NCBI GenBank assembly: GCA_002311915.1
Contig: DCAF01000011.1
Coordinates: 12,221 to 68,963 of the forward strand
Origin: Sulfurovum sp. UBA1140
GTDB lineage: Bacteria > Campylobacterota > Campylobacteria > Campylobacterales > Sulfurovaceae
DNA length: 56,743 nucleotides
Direction of reading: 5' to 3'
The position numbers and the translations under genes are program-made. The notes below the pieces were generated by a model, which worked only from the letters and a program-made list of their open reading frames with translations, searched no databases and was not told the DNA's origin. Positions 25,923 to 34,543 of the stretch are shown one piece after another; position 1 is the stretch's first letter, and each line of letters begins with the position of its first letter.

Positions 25923-26180
25923 AGGTAGAGTTATTATAGCAAGGTAAAATTAAAAGGTAGGTTTTTCTTTTTTATCTTGCAATCAAACAAAATATAATAT
26001 AATAAAAAAAGGGGTCAACATCGGGTTACCTTGCCAAAGAATCGAGCAGTGATGTGTTGATATTTTGTCAATAAAAAACTAAATGAAAGATAAAAAAGAT
26101 TACAATTAAATAAACAATGTAGGTAGGGAATCATTAAAACAAAATTTCAAAACTTCTTTCATCATTTTGGATATTTAGAG
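25923..26180. other. Divergent intergenic region with a G/C island and inverted repeat
   Basis: Most is A/T-rich. From 26011 to 26060 there is a distinct higher-GC island in which TCAACATC (26015-26022) can pair with GATGTGTTGA (26051-26060). A TATAATATAAT-like stretch ends just before the island on the plus strand, so a short structured transcript is possible. The right part may hold the true start of the DUF234 gene. Confidence 0.3.
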
Positions 26181-27017
26181 ATGGAACAGTGCATAGAACT
26201 CTTCTCGGTATTTGGGGGAGTCGAGTCTACTTTAGAGTTGGATTTTTTTGATGACCTAGACTCGATTATCCGTTTTAACTTTGTGGATAAATATCAAGAG
26301 CTTCAAACGCTTATTTCACCATCGTATCTGCTAGAAGAGCCTTATCGTTACTTTCTAATTGCTATTGCTAGGGGTGATGGACGGCTCTCGAATGTATTTA
26401 GAAAAGCCAAAGTTAGAGATACCTTGGGGTGGCGTATTCTTAATGAGTTAACAGAGCTTGGGATTGTAGAGCTTGAAGCCTCAAGAGAAGCACCCCTCAA
26501 AAAATACCCCAATCAAAAACTAGAAAAATCTTTAAGAAGTTATAGAATAGAATCTAAAATTCGTTTTAAAACACCCTTTTATCGTTTTTGGTTTGGTTTT
26601 GTTGAACCCTATACCAAAGAGTTGTCCTTTAAACAAGCACAGCGATTTTTTGAAAATTTTGAACAGCACTTCTCGCGTTTGAACAGTTTGGTTTTTGAAC
26701 AACTCTCTAATGAGCTACTTCATCTACACTTTCAAAATCATCTGATAACTTCGGGGAGTTATTGGGACAAGCACTCAGAATTTGATATTTTAGCCACTAC
26801 CAAAGATGGTCGAAAGATATTGGGGGAGTGTAAATATAAAAATAAAAAAGTTTGTAAAAGTGAACTCTCTAAACTAAAGCAGAAAGCAGAGGTTTCAAAT
26901 ATTTCTGTCGATACCTATGTGCTTTTTTCTAAAAATGGATTTTCTAATGAGTTGATGCAGAGTAAAAAGCAGGGATTATTGCTCTTTGAACTAGAAGATT
27001 TTAAGGAGCTTTTGTAG
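26181..27017 (+). CDS. DUF234 / PD-(D/E)XK nuclease-like protein without ATPase domain
   Basis: 278 residues from the ATG at 26181. A middle winged-helix-like part (YRYFLIAIARGDGRLSNVFRKAKV...GWRILNELTELGIVE) and a C-terminal DUF234 domain with a restriction-nuclease-like core (SEFDILATTKDGRKILGECKYKNKK). In archaeal-type proteins this domain follows an AAA ATPase, which is absent here. The frame stays open upstream and encodes a plausible extension (KTKFQNFFHHFGYLE) that could start at ATT 26133 after AGGG, so the start is uncertain. No partner gene adjoins it. Function unknown. Confidence 0.75.
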   Translation: MEQCIELFSVFGGVESTLELDFFDDLDSIIRFNFVDKYQELQTLISPSYLLEEPYRYFLIAIARGDGRLSNVFRKAKVRDTLGWRILNELTELGIVELEASREAPLKKYPNQKLEKSLRSYRIESKIRFKTPFYRFWFGFVEPYTKELSFKQAQRFFENFEQHFSRLNSLVFEQLSNELLHLHFQNHLITSGSYWDKHSEFDILATTKDGRKILGECKYKNKKVCKSELSKLKQKAEVSNISVDTYVLFSKNGFSNELMQSKKQGLLLFELEDFKELL

Positions 27018-27018
27018 T

Positions 27019-27957
27019 TTAATTACTTTTTTTTGCCCGTTCAATATTTTGCAGATGTTCTTGATAAGAGTGCGTAAAATCATGTACCCCTTCACTATTT
27101 CTCATAAAGTAAAGATAGTTGGTCTGTTTGGGATTCAGAGCCGATTTAATGGCTTGGATAGAGACGGAACAGACAGGGTAGGGTGGTAGCCCTTTATTGG
27201 CATAGGTGTTAAAACCACTGGTATCGGTTTTAATGCGTTTGGGGGTTACTTTAACATGAGAGTATTTCCCATAATTAAGTGTTCCATCCATCTGTAGTGG
27301 CATATCTATTTTTAGGCGATTGTAAACCACCGAAGCCACAATGGGCATTTCCTCGTTGTTTGCAGCCTCTTTCTGTACCACCGAGGCGATGGTAAGGTAA
27401 CCTAACCACTCTTTTTTGTTATACTGTTTCAGCTCTTCTATGGCAAGTTTTTTATATTTTTTTTCACTCTCTTTAACCAAAAAACTAATAAGCTTCTCTT
27501 CTTTAATTCCTTTGGGAACATGGTAGGTATCGGGGATGATTCCTGCCTCTTTATAGTGACTATATTTGGTGTAATTTCCTTCAAGTTTGTCTATATTAAG
27601 ATGCTGTTGTTTGGCAATGGCTTCTAAAAATATGGGGCGAGTCTCACCAGGAATAAGGGTAATAATCTCGATGGCTTCAGAAGCAGAGGTGAGCATATAA
27701 AGAAAATCTATACGGTTTATCACCCCTTTTTCTATCGCCAATTCACCACTTTTTGGTTGTCCAATGGCGACCAAAAGATAGGTATCAATAATCGAAAGTC
27801 GGTTTCCCTCTTTTTGTAGATGAGAAATGGTGTTGCTAACCGAGCCTTTAGGCAGTTTAATTGTCTTGGTGGTTACCATCATGGGAATGGTGATATAAAA
27901 GGTGATAGAGATAATAATAAGATGGACAATATACATCAAGAAATTCAATATTTTCAT
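27019..27957 (-). CDS. mltG: Endolytic murein transglycosylase MltG
   Basis: Cleaves nascent peptidoglycan strands to set glycan chain length. 312 residues with an N-terminal TM anchor (residues 4-26). YceG signatures: LPKGSVSNTISHLQKEGN, IPDTYHVPKG, and the catalytic region LTIASVVQKEAANNEEMPIVASVVYNRLKIDMPLQMDGTLNYG with the conserved Glu in VQKEA. The end SALNPKQTNYLYFMRNSEGVHDFTHSYQEH is also typical. Convergent with the DUF234 gene, one base between the stops. Confidence 0.96.
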   Translation of the reverse strand: MKILNFLMYIVHLIIISITFYITIPMMVTTKTIKLPKGSVSNTISHLQKEGNRLSIIDTYLLVAIGQPKSGELAIEKGVINRIDFLYMLTSASEAIEIITLIPGETRPIFLEAIAKQQHLNIDKLEGNYTKYSHYKEAGIIPDTYHVPKGIKEEKLISFLVKESEKKYKKLAIEELKQYNKKEWLGYLTIASVVQKEAANNEEMPIVASVVYNRLKIDMPLQMDGTLNYGKYSHVKVTPKRIKTDTSGFNTYANKGLPPYPVCSVSIQAIKSALNPKQTNYLYFMRNSEGVHDFTHSYQEHLQNIERAKKSN

Positions 27958-27995
27958 AGTAGCGATTATATCTAAAATTATGCTATTATTCTTTT

Positions 27996-28910
27996 ATGAT
28001 AAAATTTGTTTGCATGGTATTACCATTTTTTTTAATCGGATGTGCTCAGAAAACGCCCATAACGTGGGAGAAGAGAGTTATTAAAAGCAAGGTAAAACCT
28101 GTAGAACTCTCTTATCATGAATATGGAAAAGAAAACAGTGAAACGATTCTTTTTTTACACGGTTTTGGTGAGAGTCAACACACATGGCGTTTTTTATTAG
28201 ATGATTTGTCCAAAGAGTATCATTTAATTACACTTGACCTTAAAGGTTTTGGTGAGTCACCTAAAACAGAAGATTCAGATTACTCGGTATATGACCAAGC
28301 CCAGTTGGTACAGCAGTTTATTAAAAAGCATAAGTTAAACAACATAACCATTGTGGGTCGCTCTTTTGGTGGGGGGGTTGCTCTTGTCTTAGCACTCATG
28401 CAAGAGGAAAAATTAATTGACAATAGAATTAAAAAAATGGTTCTAATTAACTCTATGTCGTATCAACAAAGGCTCCCCTCAATGATGCGAATATTACAAA
28501 AACCCATTATTGGCTATCTAGGAATTCATCTGCTTAGTGCCAACTGGATAGCCACCAAAGCCTATCAATTCTCTTTTTCTAATAATGAGCTAATTCCCCA
28601 AAGTAGCATTCGTTATGCTGCCCAGATGCTCTCTTTACCTTTGGCAAAGTATGCCTATTTAAAGACAGTCAACAGCATTATTCCTGATGATATTCTTAAG
28701 ATGCAAAAGAGATATAAAAACATTAAAATCCCCACCCTAATTCTATGGGGAGAAGATGATGTATCAATTAGAATACGCATGGCATACAGGCTTCATCGAG
28801 CGTTACCAAACAGTCAACTAAAAATTTTAAAAGGCATTGGACACATGCCCCAAGAAGAGAAGCCTAAAGTGGTGATTGATGCGATTCGTACTTTTATGGA
28901 AGTGCGTTAA
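27996..28910 (+). CDS. Alpha/beta hydrolase lipoprotein
   Basis: 304 residues. Lipoprotein signal MIKFVCMVLPFFLIGC (lipidated Cys 16). Alpha/beta hydrolase fold: oxyanion region FLHGFGESQHTW, nucleophile elbow GRSFGGG (Ser), Asp in LILWGEDDVSIR and His in KGIGHMPQEEKP. Membrane-anchored esterase or lipase-like enzyme; substrate unknown. Divergent from mltG across a 38-base gap. Confidence 0.85.
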   Translation: MIKFVCMVLPFFLIGCAQKTPITWEKRVIKSKVKPVELSYHEYGKENSETILFLHGFGESQHTWRFLLDDLSKEYHLITLDLKGFGESPKTEDSDYSVYDQAQLVQQFIKKHKLNNITIVGRSFGGGVALVLALMQEEKLIDNRIKKMVLINSMSYQQRLPSMMRILQKPIIGYLGIHLLSANWIATKAYQFSFSNNELIPQSSIRYAAQMLSLPLAKYAYLKTVNSIIPDDILKMQKRYKNIKIPTLILWGEDDVSIRIRMAYRLHRALPNSQLKILKGIGHMPQEEKPKVVIDAIRTFMEVR

Positions 28911-28914
28911 TGAG

Positions 28915-29262
28915 CTAACGCAATACCAACATCTCTTTTATACCATATTCAATTTTTGACAACTCTTTTTTAGATAATGTGGCTATTTTCTCTCCTATTC
29001 TGCGTTTAGATACACTTCGTAGCTGTTCAATCATTGCATCACTATCTTTTTCTAGTCGCTCTCTTTTTTCTATTCGGATTCGTAATGGCTCTGCCTCATC
29101 TATCAGGTTTGTACTCATCGCTACCACTGTAACCAAGTCTAAAACAAGATTTAACTCTGTATCCGAGATAATAATGGCAGGTCTCACTTTCGCAACCTCT
29201 TCAGGTTTTTTTTGAGGATTGAAATTTACAAGTACAATGTCTCCTCTTTTATAATCCATCAT
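28915..29262 (-). CDS. MazF/PemK-type endoribonuclease toxin
   Basis: 115 residues. PemK-like signatures: YKRGDIVLVNFNPQKKPEEVAKVRPAIIIS near the start and DAMIEQLRSVSKRRIGEKIATLS in the second half. Family members cut mRNA at short sequences. Start ATG-ATG lies inside the end of the antitoxin gene (14-base overlap), as usual for toxin-antitoxin operons. Confidence 0.9.
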   Translation of the reverse strand: MMDYKRGDIVLVNFNPQKKPEEVAKVRPAIIISDTELNLVLDLVTVVAMSTNLIDEAEPLRIRIEKRERLEKDSDAMIEQLRSVSKRRIGEKIATLSKKELSKIEYGIKEMLVLR

Positions 29263-29500
29263 CTAGTGACCCATTCAAATAACTATTTTCCATCTTTGCA
29301 CTCTCTTTAATTTTTCTTGCTGATTCGAGCAATTTTTGTCTTTTGATATAAGTAAAAAACTCTTTAGCCAAATCTGTACCAATATAGATACCTAATCGTT
29401 TATGAGCTTTTTTATCTTCAATAATAAAACTATCATTTCCATTGATTCTAAGTAGAGATGGATTTCTTATAATCTCTCTGGTTCCATAAGTCATAGTCAT
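29249..29500 (-). CDS. Antitoxin of the MazF-type pair
   Basis: 83 residues, first gene of the pair. MTMTYGTREIIRNPSLLRI, then EDKKAHKRLGIYIGTDLAKEF and an acidic end (NSYLNGSLDDGL). Antitoxin call rests on size, position and overlap with the toxin gene; the N-terminal segment resembles antitoxins of MazF/PemK pairs, but I cannot name the DNA-binding family. AAGGAG precedes the start. Confidence 0.8.
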   Translation of the reverse strand: MTMTYGTREIIRNPSLLRINGNDSFIIEDKKAHKRLGIYIGTDLAKEFFTYIKRQKLLESARKIKESAKMENSYLNGSLDDGL

Positions 29501-29564
29501 GTCTATGTCACTCCTTTGTCAAACTTGTGTCATGTATTATAGCAATATCTTAGTATGAAGTCAA

Positions 29565-30212
29565 TTATGGAAGAGTATCAATAACATTCACACTCAAAGG
29601 TGTCCAGTAGCTCATGCTTATGTTTGCTTCTCTTAAGGTGTCACCTGTCCATGTATTGCAGGTATTAATAAGGTGGTAGTGATTTAAAGCGTTATAAAAT
29701 CCATCATGGTGGTTGTAGCCTTTATGATGGTAGGTAAAGTTGGTATCAAAACTCTTTAAGAGACTCTGCTCTATCTGTTGATACTGTTGGTGGTTAATGG
29801 GTATGGTTTTAACATTTTGAAACCCTTCTATCTTAGGATAATAACTAACGTGCATTAGTGAAGGGGTTGGGATAAAGAGTGCCTTAAGAGCCGTTAAGAG
29901 TTTTAGGTCATTCCATGAGGGGGTGTTCAGATAGGTCTCTTTATCGCCCCAACCAAAAGCAAGGTATCCTTTTGTGTGCTGTTGTACTATTTCAGGCAGA
30001 AGAGTCTGCCAATTATGGTTTGATGTTTGTAGGTTAATAACAATATCGCTGTGCATCTCATCATAAAGCAGATAAATGGTGTGGTTGCTCTTTTGAGTAG
30101 GAGTGTTCCCTTTAGAAGGAAAGAGCATAAAAAGATAAGCAACTATAAAGTAGACCCCTATGGTGGTTATTACGCTAATAAAGGCGTAAATTATCGGTTT
30201 TATGATTTTCAT
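29565..30212 (-). CDS. DUF2459 (TIGR02117-type) membrane-anchored protein
   Basis: 215 residues. N-terminal TM helix (residues 5-30, IYAFISVITTIGVYFIVAYLFML), then a periplasmic domain with family features: HTIYLLYDEMHSDIVINL, GYLAFGWGDKETYLNTPSW, INTCNTWTGDTLREANI. The His-Asp and Cys/Thr/Trp positions recall NlpC/P60-like or thiol hydrolase folds, but its activity is unknown. Confidence 0.8.
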   Translation of the reverse strand: MKIIKPIIYAFISVITTIGVYFIVAYLFMLFPSKGNTPTQKSNHTIYLLYDEMHSDIVINLQTSNHNWQTLLPEIVQQHTKGYLAFGWGDKETYLNTPSWNDLKLLTALKALFIPTPSLMHVSYYPKIEGFQNVKTIPINHQQYQQIEQSLLKSFDTNFTYHHKGYNHHDGFYNALNHYHLINTCNTWTGDTLREANISMSYWTPLSVNVIDTLP

Positions 30213-30236
30213 GGGTTTAAAATTATAGCGATTAGG

Positions 30237-31160
30237 CTATTTGATACTTTTTAAAACCAACAGAGCATCCCGATAGATAGGTTCATCAATAAATCCATAT
30301 TCGTCATCCATAAAACCATGTTCACCTTTTTTAGAAGAGGCTTCAAAAACCTTTTTAATATGTTTGGCACGAATTATCTCTCTGTTATCAACTGAAAAAA
30401 CTTCATTGGCAATCTGGACTTGAATTGGTCCCATACAGGCTTTGGTGGTAAAGCCCATCTTCTTTTCAAGTTCGCACCAAGCTCTAAAACCCTTGGTATC
30501 GTTGTATTCTTGAAACATAAAAGAGATAGGATTTAACCCTGCTATCTTGGCATCGACTAAGAATTTGCTAAGTATGTAGTGAATCGTAGGATTATCATGA
30601 CTTACCAAAGATTGAGGTAAATCTAAAGAGGTTAATAGGTCAAGGATACCAATGTTTGCTGTTGTAAACCTAGGAGTGTCTGAAAAAGTGGCCAAAGCAT
30701 GAAAAGCCTCTTTGGTCTCTAACGAGATATGAATCTCTTTTCTTTGGTCAAGTATTCTATCTATCTCTAAAACTTCCTCTTTGGTTTTAATCTTTGCCAC
30801 GCGAATGGCATCGAAAGAGAATCTGTTTAAAAATTCAATCTCTTCTCTGCCTCCCTCATCTAATGGGTTGGTACGCACGATAATAAAACTTTTTGATGCT
30901 TTTAGATGTGAAAGAAACAGGGCAATATTAACAAGAGCCTCTTTTTTTCTGCTCGGAGCAATGGCATCTTCTAAGTTAAGTGTTATCATATCTGCATCTA
31001 AGTTGTCAATTCGATTAAGATGTTTGAGTCTTAGGGGATTTAGCATCATATTTGAGCGATATGATTTTTTGATGGCAGGGGGTTTTTGTTTATTGCCAAG
31101 ATGTTGGAGTCGCTCTTCTATAGAGAGGTTTGTTATAGAGTCTAGTGAATTAAATATCAT
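30237..31160 (-). CDS. HpcH/HpaI aldolase / CitE-like lyase
   Basis: 307 residues. CitE family features: RSNMMLNPLRLKHLNRI, LNLEDAIAPSRKKEALVN (catalytic Glu/Asp region), FIIVRTNPLDEGGREEIEFL, and IHISLETKEAFHAL with a metal-binding Glu; IGILDLLTSLDLP follows. Likely a lyase acting on citramalyl- or malyl-CoA-like substrates, or a relative with altered substrate. No citD/citF genes are nearby, so it is not part of a citrate lyase complex here. Confidence 0.78.
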   Translation of the reverse strand: MIFNSLDSITNLSIEERLQHLGNKQKPPAIKKSYRSNMMLNPLRLKHLNRIDNLDADMITLNLEDAIAPSRKKEALVNIALFLSHLKASKSFIIVRTNPLDEGGREEIEFLNRFSFDAIRVAKIKTKEEVLEIDRILDQRKEIHISLETKEAFHALATFSDTPRFTTANIGILDLLTSLDLPQSLVSHDNPTIHYILSKFLVDAKIAGLNPISFMFQEYNDTKGFRAWCELEKKMGFTTKACMGPIQVQIANEVFSVDNREIIRAKHIKKVFEASSKKGEHGFMDDEYGFIDEPIYRDALLVLKSIK

Positions 31161-31218
31161 TTTTTATTTCCATTTTACTATTTTTTCAATACAATCATAC
31201 CAAAATATAAGGAACACC

Positions 31219-32169
31219 ATGAACAAACTAATCATATCGTCACTAATTATCGCTTTACCACTGGTCGCTATGTCGAAAAATGCAGAGAGTTATCAAGAGG
31301 CAACCAAGTCATGCCCTGCATATAATAATATGAAACACACGACCAATACCAATGATATTTCGTTAGAGTTGGGCAGAGAGTATCGAATTTTAGATCGAAA
31401 GAGGGGGCAGATATTGACCCTGATTAAAGGTGAAAGAATTGCTCAACGTTGGGTAGATGATGCCTGTTTTTCGGATAAACGTTTGGAGTCAAAAAAAGAG
31501 ATAAAAGGTGCTAAATTAACTTCGGTATCGCAACCTAAAAGTAAACAGAACCTTTTGGCAATCTCTTGGCAGAATGCCTTTTGTCAAACCCATCAGCGTA
31601 AAAAAGAGTGTAGAAATATGAGTAAAAAAGATTTTGGAGCTTCTGAATTTGTGCTTCATGGGCTTTGGCCTCAGCCTCGGAACAATCAGTATTGTAATGT
31701 GAGTAAAAAAGAGGTGGGAATGGATAAAAATAGACAGTGGTATCGGTTGGCAAAACTTGACCTTACTTCTGGAACGAGAGAGAGACTTTCTCGGTTAATG
31801 CCTGGGTATGGTTCTAATTTGCATCGTCATGAGTGGGTAAAGCATGGAACTTGTTATGGAACCAATGCAAACAGTTATTATGTTGATTCTATGAATTTGA
31901 TGACACAAGTTAATGATTCTAAAGTTGGGGCATTTTTTGAAAAGAATATTGGAAAAAGAGTAACGCTTAAAGAGGTACGAAAAATCTTTGATAACGAGTT
32001 TGGTAAAGGTGCAGGAGAGCATGTTACAATGAACTGTAGAAAAGGGTTAATTACCGAGTTATGGCTTCATTTAGGAAGTGGAAGTGATAAGCTAACGCAT
32101 CTGCTTTCAAGAGGTGAACGACCTAAGAGTCGATGTCATAAAGGGATGATTGACGAAGTTGGTTATTAA
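31219..32169 (+). CDS. Secreted ribonuclease T2 family enzyme
   Basis: 316 residues from ATG 31219 with an AAGGAA site; the frame is open far upstream, but that part lies antisense to the CitE-like gene. Signal peptide residues 1-19 (LIISSLIIALPLVAMS). Both T2 active-site segments are present: FVLHGLWPQ with His147, and HEWVKHGTC with His204, Glu205 and His209. Cysteines nearby fit disulfides of an exported enzyme. T2 RNases are periplasmic or secreted broad-range RNases. A roughly 110-residue N-terminal extension precedes the catalytic core. Confidence 0.92.
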   Translation: MNKLIISSLIIALPLVAMSKNAESYQEATKSCPAYNNMKHTTNTNDISLELGREYRILDRKRGQILTLIKGERIAQRWVDDACFSDKRLESKKEIKGAKLTSVSQPKSKQNLLAISWQNAFCQTHQRKKECRNMSKKDFGASEFVLHGLWPQPRNNQYCNVSKKEVGMDKNRQWYRLAKLDLTSGTRERLSRLMPGYGSNLHRHEWVKHGTCYGTNANSYYVDSMNLMTQVNDSKVGAFFEKNIGKRVTLKEVRKIFDNEFGKGAGEHVTMNCRKGLITELWLHLGSGSDKLTHLLSRGERPKSRCHKGMIDEVGY

Positions 32170-32204
32170 CTAGATACTGCTACGGAAACGGAGCGTTCAC
32201 TCCC

Positions 32205-32233
32205 GAACAACGGAGGCGAAGCCTTCCGATTCC
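32205..32233 (-). repeat. Partial copy C of a dispersed intergenic repeat
   Basis: The minus strand reads GGAATCGGAAGGCTTC-GCCTCCGTTGTTC, resembling GGAACCGATGGCTTCAGCCTCGTTAATTC in copy B at 44875-44944. It lies 36 bases after the RNase T2 stop. The GGC-GAA-GCC core can form a small hairpin. More diverged than copies A and B. Confidence 0.4.
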
Positions 32234-32237
32234 AAGA

Positions 32238-32603
32238 TTATACATAGTGTTGGTTGCTGTTCTCCCACATATAATAGCCTTCGAGTTCATGCTCTTCTAC
32301 GATAGATTTTTGTAGAAATTCAGGATTCCATCGTTTGATATTAACATGTGTCAGTGGTGAGTGGCAGATACCTACCAATGCAGAATTATTGTTTTTAGAG
32401 GTGGTGTTGATAAAAAGTTGACCCTCATCAATGTTTGAAGGTTTATCAAAATATAGATTTGAGTACATACAGACATGAATACCTTTGGGTTTAACCTTTA
32501 GTATTTTAATAATGCCATATTGCCCTTTGTTTGGAATGGTGTAGAGTTCACCTTCTTTGCATTTAAACGTTTTTTTTCTTTTTTTAAATAGTCTATTTAA
32601 CAT
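32238..32603 (-). CDS. Hypothetical basic protein, 121 residues
   Basis: Starts MLNRLFKKRKKTFKCKEGEL, very basic, followed by YTIPNKGQYGIIKILKVKPKG and CMYSNLYFDKP. The phrase about reading an IP-K-GQYG strand recalls Imm26-like immunity domains, but the match is weak and I do not assign it. No signal peptide. 116 A/T-rich bases separate it from msbA upstream, with nothing evident in them. Confidence 0.55.
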   Translation of the reverse strand: MLNRLFKKRKKTFKCKEGELYTIPNKGQYGIIKILKVKPKGIHVCMYSNLYFDKPSNIDEGQLFINTTSKNNNSALVGICHSPLTHVNIKRWNPEFLQKSIVEEHELEGYYMWENSNQHYV

Positions 32604-32719
32604 TTATAATTCCCATGTTATAGTTTGTTGAGAGGTATTATAGGCAAAGGTAACATTTAAATCTATTAAACTCTTATCTTATATTGTAGTCTTAAATTTA
32701 TATGAAGCATTACTGTTTT

Positions 32720-34429
32720 TTACATATCCAAAATTTTTGAAAGCTTCCGATACTCTTCACAACTTTTTAAGAGATTTTGATGGGTATTACTACAGACAAT
32801 ATTTCCATCTTTAAAGACCAAAATGGTATCGGCATGTTCAATGGTGCTAAGTCGGTGGGCTACGGTGATGCTAATCATCTCATTTTTAAGTGATTCAAGT
32901 GCTTTTTGAATAAGTGCTTCACTTTTGTTATCAAGTGCCGAAGTTGCTTCATCGAGTATGAGTACATGGGGTTTTTTATACAAAGCACGTGCCAGTGCAA
33001 TACGTTGTCTCTGTCCACCTGAAAGGTTGTTCCCACTTTCACTTAGCATGGTGTTTATACCATTTTTTAGCTTTTCTACAAATTCTAAAGCGTGTGCCTT
33101 TTGAAGGGCTTCCATTACTCTATTCTCATCAATCTCTTCGCCGTAAGCAATATTTTGAGCAATGGTATCGTTAAAAATATAGATATGTTGGGTAACATAA
33201 GCGATATTTTTATGCAGTGATTCAAGGGTAAGGTCTTGGCTGTTCTTGCCATTGATTAAGATAGAACCACTGCTTGGGTCATAAAAACGCACCAATAGGT
33301 TAACAAACGAGCTTTTACCTGCACCACTATCTCCAACCAGTGCAATGGTCTCTCCTTGTTTCATAACAATAGAGAGATTGTTAAGTGCCGTATGCTCACC
33401 ATAGTTTAAAGAGACCCCTTTAAACTCTATTTGGGTGATATTTTTATTAAGCGTTTGAGTCCCAGAGGTAATGGTGGGTTGTAGATTAAGTAGTTCAAAC
33501 ATACGCTCATTGGCAACCACGGCATCTTGTGCTTTGTTGTATAGCGTCGAGATACGTTTAATAGGAGTATAGAGCATAAAAAGAGCCGTGGCAAAGGCAA
33601 AGAAAGCCCCAACACTCATTCGCCCCTCTATGACTTCGGTACCACCAATATAGATAACCAATCCAATGGCAACTGAACCCAAGACCTCCATAATGGGAGA
33701 GGTGAGGGCATTGACTTTAACCTGTTTAATTAGGTAGGTAAAGACATTTTGATTCTCTTTGGCAAATTTTTTACCCTCGATGGCTTGGGTGGAGTTGGAT
33801 TTTATAACCTCAATATTCGAGAATATCTCACCTAAACGGCTGGTCATGTTCGAGGTACTCTCTTGGGAAAGTTTGGAGTATTTTTTCATTTTTTTAGCCA
33901 ATTTACTTAAAGGAAAAATAGCCAAAGGCATAATAATTAAAAAATAAAATGCCAACTTAGGAGACTCATAAATCACATAGCCAGTTAGAGCAAGAATGGT
34001 TAAACTTTCTCGAATTAGATTGGGTATCATCGAGGTAACCACGGTCTGAATACGTGTAATATCATTAGTAATACGTGAAAGTATCTCACCACTGTGCATG
34101 TTCTGAAAAAACTGTATATCTTGATGGGTGAGGTGATTGACCAGATTATTACGTAGTTTTTTCACCACATCTAGCCCAATATAGGACATGTAATAGGTTT
34201 GAATATATTGTCCTGAACCTTTAAGAAAAAATACACCCATAAGCAGAAAGGGAATAATTGCCAACATGCTCTCATCTTTGGCAACAAACACATCATCAAG
34301 AACAGGTTTAATAAGTTGTGCTGTTCCTGCCGTTCCAATGGCAACAGCAAACATACCGATGATGGCAAAGGTAAACTGTTTTTTATAACCGATGAGGTAG
34401 GGTAGATACTGTTTTAGTAGCTCTTTCAT
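32720..34429 (-). CDS. msbA: MsbA-like ABC exporter (lipid A/phospholipid flippase type)
   Basis: 569 residues. N-terminal six-TM exporter domain (residues 10-310) fused to an ATPase: Walker A GDSGAGKSSF, Q-loop ITYVTQHIYIF-like (AYVTQHIYIFNDT), signature LSGGQRQRIALARALY, Walker B VLILDEATSALD, H-loop VAHRLST. MsbA flips lipid A core across the inner membrane; with lpxA in the window this role is likely, but other exporters of this subfamily carry peptides or drugs. Single gene, same strand as aroA-pheT-pheS but separated from them by 114 bases holding repeat copy A. Confidence 0.82.
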   Translation of the reverse strand: MKELLKQYLPYLIGYKKQFTFAIIGMFAVAIGTAGTAQLIKPVLDDVFVAKDESMLAIIPFLLMGVFFLKGSGQYIQTYYMSYIGLDVVKKLRNNLVNHLTHQDIQFFQNMHSGEILSRITNDITRIQTVVTSMIPNLIRESLTILALTGYVIYESPKLAFYFLIIMPLAIFPLSKLAKKMKKYSKLSQESTSNMTSRLGEIFSNIEVIKSNSTQAIEGKKFAKENQNVFTYLIKQVKVNALTSPIMEVLGSVAIGLVIYIGGTEVIEGRMSVGAFFAFATALFMLYTPIKRISTLYNKAQDAVVANERMFELLNLQPTITSGTQTLNKNITQIEFKGVSLNYGEHTALNNLSIVMKQGETIALVGDSGAGKSSFVNLLVRFYDPSSGSILINGKNSQDLTLESLHKNIAYVTQHIYIFNDTIAQNIAYGEEIDENRVMEALQKAHALEFVEKLKNGINTMLSESGNNLSGGQRQRIALARALYKKPHVLILDEATSALDNKSEALIQKALESLKNEMISITVAHRLSTIEHADTILVFKDGNIVCSNTHQNLLKSCEEYRKLSKILDM

Positions 34430-34446
34430 CTCTTTTTTTACTCCGT

Positions 34447-34518
34447 TGAATTAAGGCGAGGCTAAAGCCGTCGGTTCCTATTCTGCAATTTACATTTTCG
34501 GAATCGGCGTGTTTACAC
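34447..34518 (-). repeat. Dispersed intergenic repeat, copy A
   Basis: 72 bases between aroA and msbA. The reverse complement aligns with copy B (44875-44944) with about 8 mismatches and one 2-base gap. Both start GTGTAAACACGCCGATTCCG and end TTAATTCA. The ends can fold back: GCCGATTCCG against CGGTTCC/CGACGGC on the other side. Confidence 0.75.
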
Positions 34519-34543
34519 CCAAACTATTTTGTTCAAAAAAAGC

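Noticed and set aside
28915..29500. Larger defence island around the toxin-antitoxin pair
   Set aside because: Neighbours are a lipoprotein hydrolase, DUF2459 and a lyase; no restriction, abortive-infection or phage genes are seen, and the DUF234 gene stands alone.
30781..31218. N-terminal extension of the RNase T2 gene
   Set aside because: The open frame is antisense to the CitE-like gene; the ATG at 31219 has AAGGAA and a signal peptide.
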